Of a stretch of 64,000 nucleotides of DNA, positions 25,446-37,280 are shown in pieces. Below the pieces are notes generated by a model. That model was given only the letters and a program-made list of their open reading frames with translations. It had not been told where the DNA came from and did not search any database. This DNA comes from Trochalopteron elliotii. Lineage: Eukaryota > Chordata > Aves > Passeriformes > Leiothrichidae. The stretch is from assembly GCA_024734555.1 (NCBI GenBank), contig JANPWX010000030.1, positions 1,515,636-1,579,635 of the forward strand. The letters are read 5' to 3'. Numbering within the stretch: position 1 is the first letter of the stretch; each line of letters begins with the position of its first letter. The position numbers were made by a program, and so were the translations under genes.

Positions 25446-28400
25446 CTGTAAAATACTGAGGTATGTTTGATTTATCAATTTATGTATATTTTGATAGTTA
25501 TCAAAATTAAAATCAGAGATATGTTTTGCTCATGCCATGTCTGATGGCTTTTCCTAAACTCTGACCCTTTAGGAGCTATTAGTTTCTCTGTAGAAACATA
25601 TGCTTTGAATTTGTGCTAGTGTGTGTTCAAGTGATTTGCTGTAGACTAATTAGATAATTTAATTGACACAATTAGGAGCAATATTTGTGGAAACAACACA
25701 TAATGTCTCACTTCTTGTGTCCTTGTTTTTGTCATGCCAATTATCCTCTGCTTTTCTAATCAAATGATTTTATAGGAGACTCACAATGAGATACTGAGTG
25801 TGACATAAGACTTTATCATTAAGGACAAAAATTCAACTCCTTGCTTTTCAAGGAGATATTTTGAGACTGATCACTCTTTCTTATGCAAATCATTTATTAC
25901 ACTGTCCTGGCACATAGAACTGCTTGTGAGTTTTTTTGGTTTAAAAGAAAATGCCTAGTGTTCATCAGAAAGGGAGGTGCTGATAGTACTGAATAGAAAG
26001 AACAATAGTGCAGCAGGTACTCTGGAAGATTCCCCACTGGGCTCTGCTGATAGGCTTGAAGTTTGACCTGCAATGCCCTCTGTTATTTTATTGTCACTGG
26101 ATGCCAATTAAGTTCATCACTAAAACTGCAGCAACCTGTTCACCACAGTCTGATATCTCTGCTGAACAAACCATCTCATTCCCATGCAGTAGTTCATGAA
26201 TGAGTGGACCAATTTTCACCTGTTCAGAACACAATAAAATTGATTTTGAAATCAAGTAGCTGTATCTTTTATCAGTAAAGTCCATTCGTTCTATAAACGG
26301 AAACTAATACATCTGCTTAGACTGATGTGACCGTCAGAACATGATGCCATCCCAAAATATTTGTGCACTGAACAGGTCTTCTAGGATAGAAATAGACATC
26401 TTGAGGCAGGAGCAGCCCAGCTTTGGTGTGTAAGCTGGTGCTTGTTGCTGTTATATGTGGTTTTCAGATTCTCCTCTGAAATAAGCCTACACATCTGGCA
26501 ATGACACTGGGAGTGGTGAGTATACACACAGCTGCTCATGCAATAATCCAAGCATTTATGGATTTGGAAAATATCATGAGGGAAGGTGCTGTATATCTAC
26601 TCATGATATTTCTGCAATGCACATGTGTACACCAGATCATGAGGCAAGGGTATGACACGTTACTGGGGAGAAGTTACAGCATGAGACACTAGCACTGCCT
26701 GAAAGATTAGGCATCTCTGTTTTGAGATGATTCTCATAAGAATCATTCAGTGCAAGCAGAGCACTGAATACACAATACACAAATTCTTCCCTTACCACAA
26801 AGATTTTATTTTATGGGAAAATAGTTGAGATCCTGAATCTAAATGCATCCTATTTTGTACTAGTGATCTTGTAACACAGCACTAACTCTTAGTGTGCACC
26901 ACATAATACAACTGTAAAATAGAAATTATAAATTCTATAACACCCTTCAAGTAAAATAATTAAAATATATTTGTTTTGTTTAAAAGCAACTAAATTTCTT
27001 TTTTATCCATGTGTTTTCTTTTCAACATCTGGACCTCAATTAAGAAGAAAAAAATAATGTGTTTATAAGTCTGCAGAGTTTTCTTTATGTTTTTTATTTC
27101 TGTGCTGCTGCAGTACTTTTCAGTTGTAGCAGCTATATTATGAACTCATGAGCTAAGCAGTTCCAAATTGGAAATGTACCAACCACTCCTACTATTCAAC
27201 AAAATGTTTTCAAAAGCAGTTAAAAATACCAAGGAAAAAATATCAGCCCTCATTCTACACCAGATTCAAGATTAGTAGTAACAAAAATAATCCTTTTGGG
27301 ATCTAAGTTGTCAAATAATAAGTTTAGCATTCTAAATCCATAGTCAGCTCTTGTTTACACTGAGAATTTCTAAGAAAGAAATTCTGATGGCTCTCCTGTC
27401 TTGGTATTGTCATTTTTGAGGGAGCACATGTAGGCAAGAGTCCGCTACCCACATCTATTGTTACCACTATCTTTCTCCTTTCTGTGCATCTTGATCTGGT
27501 GCTAAAATCAGATTTGTTGGAAGGAATATAGTCCTCAACATAGTTCATTTTCAAGCAAGTATAGAGGTTGACTAAACTACTCCAAGCAGTTAACTACCTT
27601 CTTGTGATTTCCAGATCAAACACAAGCACAACAATTTTTAGATGAAGTTCCAGGTGTTGCTGGAGATTAGATTGTAATGACACTGGTGAAAGTGATCTTT
27701 CCTATACCTGACCAAATCTTTTTGGCAATAAAGTTTTTTATTGATGCTACTAGTCGTTTGATGGTGAAACCCACAAAAATGAAATAAATTTGGAAACCTC
27801 TTAGAGAAAGCCTGTAGATCTGCACTGGTCTTTAGTTTGATGTTCTCTGAGGCAGACACCAGTTCATACCTGTGTAGTAAGAAGCACATGAGAAATAAAG
27901 ATGGTGGGACTGAGGGGCATTACTATTTCAACACTCTTAACTCTTTCAAAGCTATCTCCACCTGAGGGTCTGAATTATGTGTCTAATATTAACACACCCT
28001 TTTAGGCCCATGGCATTTTTATCCCATGATAACTAAGGTTCCCACAACATGCCAGAGAGAATGATGTTACAGATACCACAACTATGCGGTACCTTTCCCT
28101 CTTGTCTGAAACTTATTCAAAACTCTGAAATTCAGCATCTATATGCTAATGTAGTTGGTGTCCTATTTAAATTCATTAAGTGCAATAAACAACAAAGTTA
28201 TTGATCTAGGTCCAGTAGAGGACTTCGGCACTTCTAAAGAGAAAGGCAGCAATGTCTTTCAGGCACTGATATCCATTTTGGTATCCACAAGAATTTATGT
28301 AGTATACAGTACAGAGTGATCTCTCTCAAAATTACCAGGTATCACTGAAAAACACTGAGCAAGGGAAATCTCAGCTCCCATGCTTCATTTGAACAAAGGA

Positions 28401-28829
28401 AACCTGAGTCCATGAAATGTTTGCTTTCATGTACCCTTGGAAGAGCAGAGTTCACTGGATTGTTTTTAGAAGCCAGATGATTTATAAGACTTGTGCCCAC
28501 CATTCAGAGAGCAGTTTACTTGGCAGAGAATTCACCTGGAAACTCAGAGACCTGCTCAGTCTCGGGTAACAAAAGGTGGAAAGGGCGCTGAGTTTTTCCT
28601 CACTGAAGTGCCCTAAGCTGTAGGCTGACCCCTACTACTTCTGTGTAGAAAGCAGATTAAAAGCAAAACTCTGTATAAAAGTATGTATCTCACCCACTTA
28701 AAGGTGGGATTTAGAGATCCTCTTTTCTAAGTGAATCTTCTCTTAAGCCAGGAATGTCCAACCTACTTAGCTGTACATAAAAAAAGAGTCTTCTTTTGGT
28801 CAAAAGCCATACTATAACTTAGTCAAGGA
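25446..28829. other. unique AT-rich sequence, no gene seen
   Basis: No repeat family or gene is recognised. Open frames of 60-83 codons on both strands appear random. Confidence 0.5.
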
Positions 28830-28848
28830 AGCCACTCCAGGAGTGGCT
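28830..28848. repeat. perfect palindrome, 9-bp arms
   Basis: AGCCACTCC, one A, then GGAGTGGCT. It is the most GC-rich short palindrome noticed in the window. No function is inferred. Confidence 0.85.
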
Positions 28849-30365
28849 AGGAACAGAAGGTGACAAGTATTCCTCAGGGGCGACACTGTCCCACTGCAGA
28901 TCAGATATGATTCTAGCAGTTCCCACTGGCCAGAACTGACATATACCAAATATCATCATCCATACTTCATCTGGTGCCACTAAAATTGTCCTCTCACTTT
29001 GGATCATTAGGGTATTATATTAATTGGCCACAGGCACAATCCCTTACTGTTTTTAAAACCTGAAGTAAACAAAAGTGTGTTGTTAAAACTAGATCCTGTC
29101 AAAGTAAGTTGGTCACACTTAAATAAATTGAACAAATTGTGACTTTCTGCAGCACTCTACCTATCTTGAATTCCCACTGGGTTTTGAGCAAGAGTTGTTT
29201 ACCTAAGCCCCCAAGCCAAAACAGTACAAGTAGCATCTGGAGAATGAAATAGAGGAGTGATCTGAGATTTCAGGGTTCCTGTTCTTAGGATACATTTGCA
29301 GTATCATGATTAAACATCACCATTTTATGTCTAGACAGGATTTCAGATTCACCCTAAATCATGTTGTAGCACATACAATGTTGTTTGTTTTCTTGATATT
29401 TTTATGCTGTTCCTTTCAGGCAGGTCATCTTCTATTTTAAGTAAGTCTGTTATTCTCCCTGAATGTTTAGGGGTGGAAAGCCAAGAGAGGAAGAGGATAA
29501 TTTCTGTCCTCTGTCTTCCTCTTCTTGGAAACTCCTTCTCTGTTATGTCTTTTGGGAAGTCAGATGTTGCACTGAGGGCAAAATCTGATCTTAGTCAAAT
29601 CAAAGTGAAGTTTGCATTGACTTCTCTGGAAATAGTATCAAGTCCTTAACATGATTTAACCCACAAAGAACAGCTTTCTGAATCTGATTAAGCACGTTCT
29701 GTAATAATTGCTCTGACAACTTGTACCTTCATTTCCATGAGCTGACACTGAGCTCTGGGGTAATGTGGCTCCCAGTTAGATGGAGATTAAGTGATGCAGG
29801 AGATGTTATCTCATCTTTGACCTTCAGTACCACCTCCAGAGTGAGATACATTACTCTGATCTCTGGAAGGGGAAATCAGTCATGTTTTGCTGACTAAAAC
29901 TGCCTTTTTCTTAGCAAAATTACAAAAATACCTCAAGGAAAAAGTGTGCATTATTGCTTTGCACCAGACTTGGCAAAACTCCACGTTTTGCCTGTTTGGG
30001 TTTGAGATTTAGCACACATCTCTGCACAGCCCTCCCCCTCTTCAGTGTTCTTCTGAACCGAATATCAATGTCACTAGAGAGGAGTCATCTTTCCCTTTTT
30101 TTTTTTTTTATTTCTCCTTTTCTGCTGTTACTCCTCACTGAGTTTAAATTTCATTTACTTTGGCAAGAGGGCTTTTTTCTTTCTTTCCCCTTTAAAAGTT
30201 TTAATCCACCTTGTAACACCACCCAAAAAGAAGCGAAATTAAGCTGCAGTGTGCACTAGGAGAGAAAACCTACTTTATTTATCACCCAGTCCTACTTCAC
30301 CATACATTGACCTAATTACAGCCCACACCATGCGGGGTAAGAGGAGCTGCAGAAGGAGCGCTTCT
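28849..30365. other. unique sequence, no gene seen
   Basis: Open frames at 29404-29649 and 29954-30259 (81 and 101 codons, +) have no recognisable domain. The second runs through a T-rich stretch (30090-30130) that explains its phenylalanine and leucine content. Confidence 0.45.
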
Positions 30366-30379
30366 GCCACCTAGTGATT
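30366..30379 (-). promoter_or_regulatory. CTCF-like binding site
   Basis: On the minus strand, the complement of GCCACCTAGTGA fits the vertebrate CTCF core CCASYAGRKGGC at 11 of 12 positions, and its GGCAG extension also fits. The only mismatch is the first base. CTCF organises chromatin loops and insulators. Single motif matches of this quality do occur by chance, so occupancy is not claimed. The surrounding 30300-30560 is somewhat GC-richer than its flanks. Confidence 0.35.
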
Positions 30380-31950
30380 CCTGTCCTCCCGCAGAATCCC
30401 TTTGTGGGATTGGCATTTTCCTGTCCTCAGCACTCGACAGCAAATGACCTTCCCCAGACTGCCTGCCTGGATGCCAGGCTTATCTGCATATTGCTCTCTT
30501 CTCCTCTCACTGCTCCAAAACAGCTTTCACGGGTGAATTCGGAACTACAGCTGGCAACACTCAGTAAGGCAGGTGAGGGGTTAAAAAATCACTTGGAATG
30601 AGGTACAGTACAGGAAAAAAAAAAAAAAACACAAGATGTTCGAACAGTGCTGATACATGGCTGAAAACAGAAAATATTTTGCATTCACAGACATAGGCTG
30701 GGGTTTTCAAAGGGAGCACGAAGAGCTGGGTGACACTGTGGCTGCCACAAATTGGATGCACAAATGATTTGGGTCTTAAGCATCTGTACAAGATTTTGTT
30801 TCTCCCTCTCCAGCAATTTTATTTTTGGTAATCTTAATCCTGTAAAATGACAGGTGACCATGTACCAATTAGCCTATTCATTTATGATAACATTTTCAGC
30901 ATAACTATCTTGGACTGAAAATGGAAAACATAAATATTTTCCTAGTGCTGGAGACATAAAAATATTACAGAGCCAATTTTGACTGTTGGAAAATCAAGGT
31001 ATTTTTTCCATTATTTTTCTTTCAAAGCATGTCAATATTTTTGTTCAGAATTGCTCTCAAGGTCATTTTTCTTAATTGGGATGTTGGTGTTAAATTAAAT
31101 GTACACCATTGACACCACTTGCTCTCACTCTAATAAGTGAGAGTACGTGAGCTCTTAAGGATTCCTGTAAGCAAATCTGAGCCTTTTTTCCCAACGTGTG
31201 CAGATCAAGTGAAACGTCAGCTATTATTTTAAACTCTGTTTATACTAAAACTTTCATCTTTTTTTCCATTGTTCTAGCAAAGGGGTCCAACACAACCAAT
31301 TTTTATACTTTGCTTTTATTTTCATGTAAATTCTAGTGAATGAAAATTAAGGTTTCAGGATGCAGAATTAAACAATCAAAAAATACTGTTACAGTTGCCT
31401 CCATAATTTCCAGCCATTTCCAGTGATGTTTTTTGATTTGACATCCAAGACAGTATGTCCAGAGCTCTTTTAAAAAATGTAAAATGTATTCTGCAAATTT
31501 GTCTTCTCATTGTAAGGAATATTATCACTGTCTTTCACAAAGATTTCATAGTGGGTCACTGGTGTTAAACAAGGGATTAATAACATTCACTCTGCTCTCA
31601 TGCATGCTCAGGTTATCCAGAAAGGTGCCTGGTTTAAATGTGACATGGTTTCCTTTCAGACCATACTCCTCTGCTGCCTCCCCAGAGTGGCCAGGGTGCT
31701 GAGGCGAAGAGGAAAGAAGGCTCTTGCCATAGAGCCAAAGTACAGCTAAAGGGCTTGTGTCCCCACAGGCACAGACACTCTTTTTACCCGTCTTCTCTGT
31801 ATCCATCTCCACCTTGGGATCTGCTTTGCAGAAATGCTGAGCACTCTTGTTTGCAGCTAAAGCTGTGCTTCATGTTTAAATAGACTACTCTGTCATACCT
31901 TAAGATGCAAATAATTGCATTTTAAACAACTCAGATTAGCCACTCCACAT
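30380..31950. other. unique AT-rich sequence, no gene seen
   Basis: An A run of about 14 bases lies near 30617. Open frames of up to 88 codons (31546-31812, -) are not recognised. Confidence 0.5.
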
Positions 31951-32092
31951 TCAAGTACACTTTTCACGTTTACCTCTCTGCTCCTCAGTTCTCTGTGCAA
32001 AAAAAAAGAGGCAATGCTCTCAACAGAGGTGTTGTGATGATAAAGGAATTGTTTATGAAGCACTCATATATATCAGTGGTAAGCACTGTAGA
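31951..32092 (+). mobile_element. MIR-like ancient SINE relic
   Basis: The order of blocks follows the MIR consensus 3' half. There is a TCAAGTNAC-like box, then TTTACCTCTCTG-CTCCTCAGTT, then a degraded A-rich part. GTGTTGTGATGATAAAGGAATT follows, and AGTGGTAAGCACTGTAGAA sits where MIR has its GTAAGCGCT box. MIRs are tRNA-derived SINEs mobilised by L2 in early amniote or mammalian ancestors. Diverged copies persist at low number in birds. The match is from memory of the consensus and needs alignment. Confidence 0.55.
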
Positions 32093-33411
32093 AAAAATAA
32101 CATGAGGAACAGGTCATCAAAATTGTGTGCAGTAGATAACTTGCAGGAGTATGCGCTGAGCAGGAACAGAAAGATGTTGAAAAATGCTGGCTAAGGGAGC
32201 ATTATGCATTCTGTACTTTGACTGGAACAGGAATACTATAGAAATATATAATGTAAATAATACATCTGTACACTATATAATATTCACACGTTCGGAAACC
32301 TACCCAAAATGATTAAAAGTGAAGAAATGGTTTCACTTCTGTGCCACATAGTTACAGATCTTACTAACATTCTAGGATCTTAAGCATGTTTCTGGTTATC
32401 TCCTATGTTGCTTGTCATACCATAACCACTGTTGTGATCTTACAGGTCCAGTTGAATCAGAATCTTCTTGATCTTTCTATAGAAAACAATGGATAGAGAT
32501 TATTTGATAATGAAATCCAGAAATCTTACTTTGATACATTTTTTGATTGCCTTAATATGCATAATGTTGACCCTGTTTATTTCCCTGGAATCTTAGTTCT
32601 TTTTAGAACATATTTTTGATATCTGATTTGGGTTATATGGTACAACAACGTGAGGCACCCTCTGATCTGTCTGTGATGCCAGACATTTTATAAATATATC
32701 AGAAAATAAATGAAACACCTTTTCCCATCCATGGAAGTTAGATAAAGAATGTTTCCACTCATTATGTTTTGAATGTCCTATATTAAGGAAAGGTAAGCAT
32801 GGTAAAAGTTGAAAGGGGTAATATTTTCTATTGTGTTATGAGGGCAGCCAAAGAGAAGGTTATTCCAAAATTATTTGAGAATCATCCACGGCTCTTAGTC
32901 TACTCCTGGGAAGGGTTCATTCTTGGTTTCTTTTACATGACTGTTCAGTGCAAATCCTGAAATGGATCTAGGTTGGAAATTACATTCTCAGCACAAATTA
33001 TTTTACCTGACTTGCTATTTTAGACAGCTACCAACTACCCGTCCATACAGTTCTTGTTGGTTTTGATATTATTGCTTTGGTGGAAAAAATATGTATAACT
33101 TTCCAAGTACATAGAGATGTTTTTAGAAAATCAAGTGAGGCTTCAAACCCAATTTGATATTCAACTTTAAAAAAAGGGAGGGAACAAACTGAAATTAGTT
33201 TTTAAGTCATGGGATAAAGCAAATATGTGAGAGGGAAATCAAAACCTGTCTGTCATAGAAATTCAAATTTAGCTGAAATTTGAGCCTCATAGATTCAAAT
33301 ATTAATGGCTGATTTCTTCCCATATTACCTAAAATTTTCTGAGTGTTTTTGGGATCATCATTTTGTACAAAATATGTATTAAGTATAAATACATCTATTT
33401 TTATCTACTAC
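32093..33411. other. unique AT-rich sequence, no gene seen
   Basis: No gene or repeat family is recognised. Confidence 0.5.
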
Positions 33412-33515
33412 TATTTATATTTATATTTATATTTATATTTATATTTATATTTATATTTATATTTATATTTATATTTATATTTATATTTATATTTATATTT
33501 ATATTTATATTTATT
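33412..33515. repeat. (TATTTA)n hexanucleotide array, about 17 copies
   Basis: About 104 bases of an apparently perfect six-base unit TATTTA. A perfect array of this length is probably young and length-variable. Read in one frame it gives alternating Phe-Ile, which explains an otherwise odd 104-codon open frame at 33363-33677 that should not be taken as a gene. Confidence 0.98.
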
Positions 33516-33599
33516 TTAGCTCCATGTATACATACATCTGTATGTATGTGTACACCTGTATGTATGTGTACATGTATATATATATTTATATATTTATAT
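33516..33599. repeat. TG/TA-rich low-complexity tract
   Basis: Follows the hexanucleotide array directly. It has two copies of a CTGTATGTATGTGTACA-like unit and then a run of alternating TA. Alternating purine-pyrimidine steps make it prone to slippage. Confidence 0.85.
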
Positions 33600-33848
33600 C
33601 AGGTTTTTGGGAAAAGCAATTTTTCTTATCGCAGAAGTGTCATAGGTATAATCAATAAAAGACTTCAGTGCTTATAAATCAGTAACAGTAAAGTCTTTCA
33701 GAACACCTGCTGGTGACCATCAGCAAATGAGTATGTCTTGCCAGAACACAGAAATACAATGATAGCATCCTCAGCAAAAGCACTATTCTCTAGGTTCACT
33801 GCAAGGAACCAAGGAACTCACTTTAGGGAGTAAAAACATCCATAGACA
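33600..33848. other. unique sequence, no gene seen
   Basis: Short single-copy stretch between simple repeats. No feature is recognised. Confidence 0.4.
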
Positions 33849-33898
33849 GAAAAAAAGAAAAAAAAAAAAAGAAAAAAAAAAAAGGAAAGAATAAAAGG
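33849..33898. repeat. A-rich tract with G interruptions
   Basis: Nearly pure A with G at roughly 12-base spacing, ending in GGAAAGAATAAAAGG. It could be a decayed poly-A tail or simple slippage; no retrocopy body was recognised before it. Confidence 0.85.
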
Positions 33899-33990
33899 CA
33901 GGTAGCTGTGCTAAGTGTCAAACACAACAGCTGAGAGGAGGAACTTGTAAGTAAATTAATTGGCGAATGTGTCTTGTGTAGGAAGAGGTC

Positions 33991-34675
33991 TGTAGTGGTG
34001 TGTTTTGGGGCTTTACCAGTTTTCTATATGCATCTGTTTGTTTTATACTGTTTCACAGTGGTTTTTCCCATATACCCCATATTTTACCCCATCATGGTTT
34101 ACCCCAGTTATTGTTATTAATCAATCATCATTTATGTGACACCTGAGCCCTGTCTGTCACTTCGAGGCCTCACCCTGATGTCTAGAAAATTCTGGTGAGG
34201 ACATGGAGCGATTGGCAAGGTCTTGGTTCCGCTTCCCCCTTTGTTTCTTGATTTGTTCTATGGGTTGTCATTTAGGTTCGGGGTCACTCCCTTCCCACTC
34301 TGGATTTGTTCCAAGCTGTATCCTACCCACTCCCCCACCCCCATATTTAAGGTGAAAACCCACGAGTTCAGTGGGCTTTGGCAGGCTGACTCCTGGGTGT
34401 AAGGACGTTGTGTGAATTTAGTAAAACCCAGCTAAAGTTCCCCACCAGAGTTCCATCCTTTAATTTCTTGCATTGTTCACTTTTCTGCCGGGGCAAAGAC
34501 CCACAGGATCATAACTATATTCCAGAATACAGGACCGTACCTTTTTTGCGACACCGGTGCCAGAGCTAGCCAGGAAGCACCTGCAAAAGGCCCGAGAGAA
34601 GCACCGCACCATTGCAGATGTCTGCTGATTGCTGGCCCAGATATGCAAGAGGGTGTTGCCTTCAGATAGAAAACT
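33991..34675 (+). mobile_element. LTR-like segment, probable ERV solo LTR
   Basis: The segment starts TGTAGTGGTGTG, a start typical of avian ERV LTRs. It runs through a C/T-rich U3-like region, then a TATTTAA box at 34344-34350 and an AGTAAA polyadenylation-type signal at 34420-34425, about 75 bases downstream. A U5-like stretch follows to about 34480. From there to about 34675 the GC-richer sequence may be more LTR, internal leader or unrelated. There is no viral open frame. I could not find a target-site duplication, so the 3' edge is a guess. Confidence 0.45.
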
Positions 34676-37231
34676 ATATGTAAATCAAAAGTCCTAATCT
34701 AATTATTAAAAAAAAAAAATAGTGTGGACTACTAACTGCAATAGTTTAGAAGTTTGTTTCTATCTCAGTGACTTAGTGAATGAATTATAAAAGCAGTCAG
34801 TAGATGCTTACTGGTTTTACTTCTACTCTTTTCTGTGTTATCCAAATGGAGGAGGTGTCTGTTTAGAGTTGTCTTGAATAGTTTGCATCTCCTTTCTTCA
34901 GACGACATGTGCTCGCACAGTTTGGAGTTCCAAACTATAAGAGAATTAAAAGCATGTGGTCCTTTTCATAGAGTTTTAAGTTATAGTAGAGTGCTAAAAC
35001 TATCTACTCTGACCTCAATACCAGGTGTTGGGATCCAAGAAAAAAACAAGCTAAGCTTTTTAAGGATGCAGAGAGACCTCTAGGGGACTCAGAGTTGTTT
35101 TTATAGCAAGAGATCCATTTCCAAAAAGTGATAGCAGACAAAGATCCTCTGCCCTGGAAGCACATTCTGCAAGCTGGAGCCAAAGAATTTGGCTGTAGCC
35201 TTGTAAAACCTAGAGGAACTTAGTGAAACCAGATGGGCTTGGCATATCAGTGTAAACAGCAAGGTTGGGTTGAGTCCAGGAGGAGCACACTGGGACAATG
35301 CTCCATGAGGTAACAGTCTGGGTTGCATTTCTTCCTGCAGACTGTTCTGCAGAAACCTCTTGGGAAACTGTCCTGACACAGTGAGCAGTTAGGTAGACCA
35401 GATTTCCTTGCTTTAATTGGCTGATCTCATGGTTATCTTGGTTGTGAGACACCATTCCTACCTTTAAAACCACTTATTCCTGAAACTCATCAAGTAAATT
35501 ACTATTCATATGATGAAAGCACGTCTTGTCTCCAATCGGATCAGGTCTAACCTGACTGGGACTGTACAAATGGGCCAATCACTATTTGCAATGAAACACA
35601 CTTCATGTCGTATTAGGTAGCTACAGGAAAAGCAATCTCAATGAAAAGTGTCCCTAGATACAGCTAGAAGCTCCTAATTACATCATCCTTAGAACCACAC
35701 AATCATCTTCTAAATAGCATGATTTGAAAACTATGATGTGTGATGATCCTATTCAATGTATTTCTGGAGCAAAGCACAAGTATTTACACCTGAACCTAAG
35801 TTGCTATAAATTATGTTGCCAAGTGATGAGAAATATTAGTTTACTTGTGGCTATAAGAAATTGTGCTTATATGGAAAAGGAGAACACCCTCTCACACCTT
35901 CTCTGCTGCAGTCCTGCAAAGAGGATTGATGGTAGATGTGGCAGTGGTTCTGCTTTTTTGCAAAATTTGTTTTAGTATATCTTGGCTCTAAAATGTTATG
36001 CAAAGCTTAATTATATTTTAATCTGTAGGTGAGTTAGAGAAAGAATGACCCAGGGAAACAGATTTTTTTTCTTCTGATCTTTGAGAGGGAAAATGGTTTG
36101 AGGTGAAGTTCCTGCAATGGAGGAAACTTGCTTAAATGAACAATAAGGTACTATACGGAGCAGTATGTCAGAACCACTAAGCCAGAGTGACACACAGATT
36201 TTGTGTAAATCCCATGATCACCAGATGAATCCACTTATTGCTCACAGCAACTGTGACCTGCTGCTCTTCAGCTTTCTCAGTTACAGAGTGAGTCTACTGT
36301 CCCTCTGTTGTGTTGTGTCCCTCCACACACCGTGTCCTTTAGCTGCTCCTGCAATGGGTAACAAGTGTATATGTAGGAGAGAAGCTGTGGAAAAGAATAT
36401 TTAGACAGAATAGAATTTCTGTTACAGAAACTATGCTACTGACTCAGAAGAAAAAGAAAGAAGTTGGGAAGGTATCTGATAATTTTAAATTTGGCTGACA
36501 GACAATCAAATTCAAATTGTTCCATGGTATCTTAGAGTTGTATTACATGCTACACAAAGGAACTTTAAATTTTTCATAGAATGCCAAAATGTACTTCACT
36601 TAATTTTGTGTTTGGTCATTCTTGATCATTAGAAATTTTTTTTTGTTACATATAGGACTTTCCTAAAGTGCCAAGTAACATGCCACATCCAATTTTCCTT
36701 TATCATATCCAGTTGGAAACTTCTGGATTTCCCCCTTTTGGAAAGATGTTATTTGCTATCTCACCATCTCTGTGCAATTCATTGACTGAAGACACAGCCC
36801 GATGCAATGACAATATTGTAACCTATTTACAATCTTTGTCACATTTCCAATTTCAGGAAAATGTGGAAATGAGAATGCTTCTTTTCTTTTCCTCTACCAG
36901 CTTACAATATTTTTATGGGTAATTTTGCTTATAATTTGGTCTGAAAGGTCTTTCTAGAAAATGCATATAATTCTGTGATCTAAAGACTACAGAACACATA
37001 CTTTTAAAATGTTTTCAGATCTGTCTAAATAGTGCTGAATGTTGCATCTATTTTAATGTTTAATCATATTTGAATGACAATGACAGATAATGATTTATTT
37101 TAAAAAATGCCTGCAATTAAACTAAAGTCTGCATTGGCAACATACAGCTGGGACTACTGAAACAAACATCTCACTTAGGTACTAGCTTCCTGGTGTTCAA
37201 ATTACACCAAAATTACACTTTATAAATATGT
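34676..37231. other. unique sequence, no gene seen
   Basis: Open frames of 60-92 codons (for example 35101-35379, -) overlap on both strands and are not recognised. No mobile element is recognised. Confidence 0.5.
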
Positions 37232-37280
37232 GCTTCTTTTTTCTTTCTTCATTTTTTCCTTTTTTTTTCTTTTTTTTTTT
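37232..37280. repeat. T-rich polypyrimidine tract
   Basis: Runs of T with C interruptions, ending in TTTTGGCAG. This looks like a splice acceptor but is followed at once by a stop codon in one frame and no credible exon. Confidence 0.85.

Noticed and set aside
33363..33677. 104-codon frame with a long Phe-Ile repeat, like a membrane protein
   Set aside because: Produced entirely by the TATTTA hexanucleotide array.
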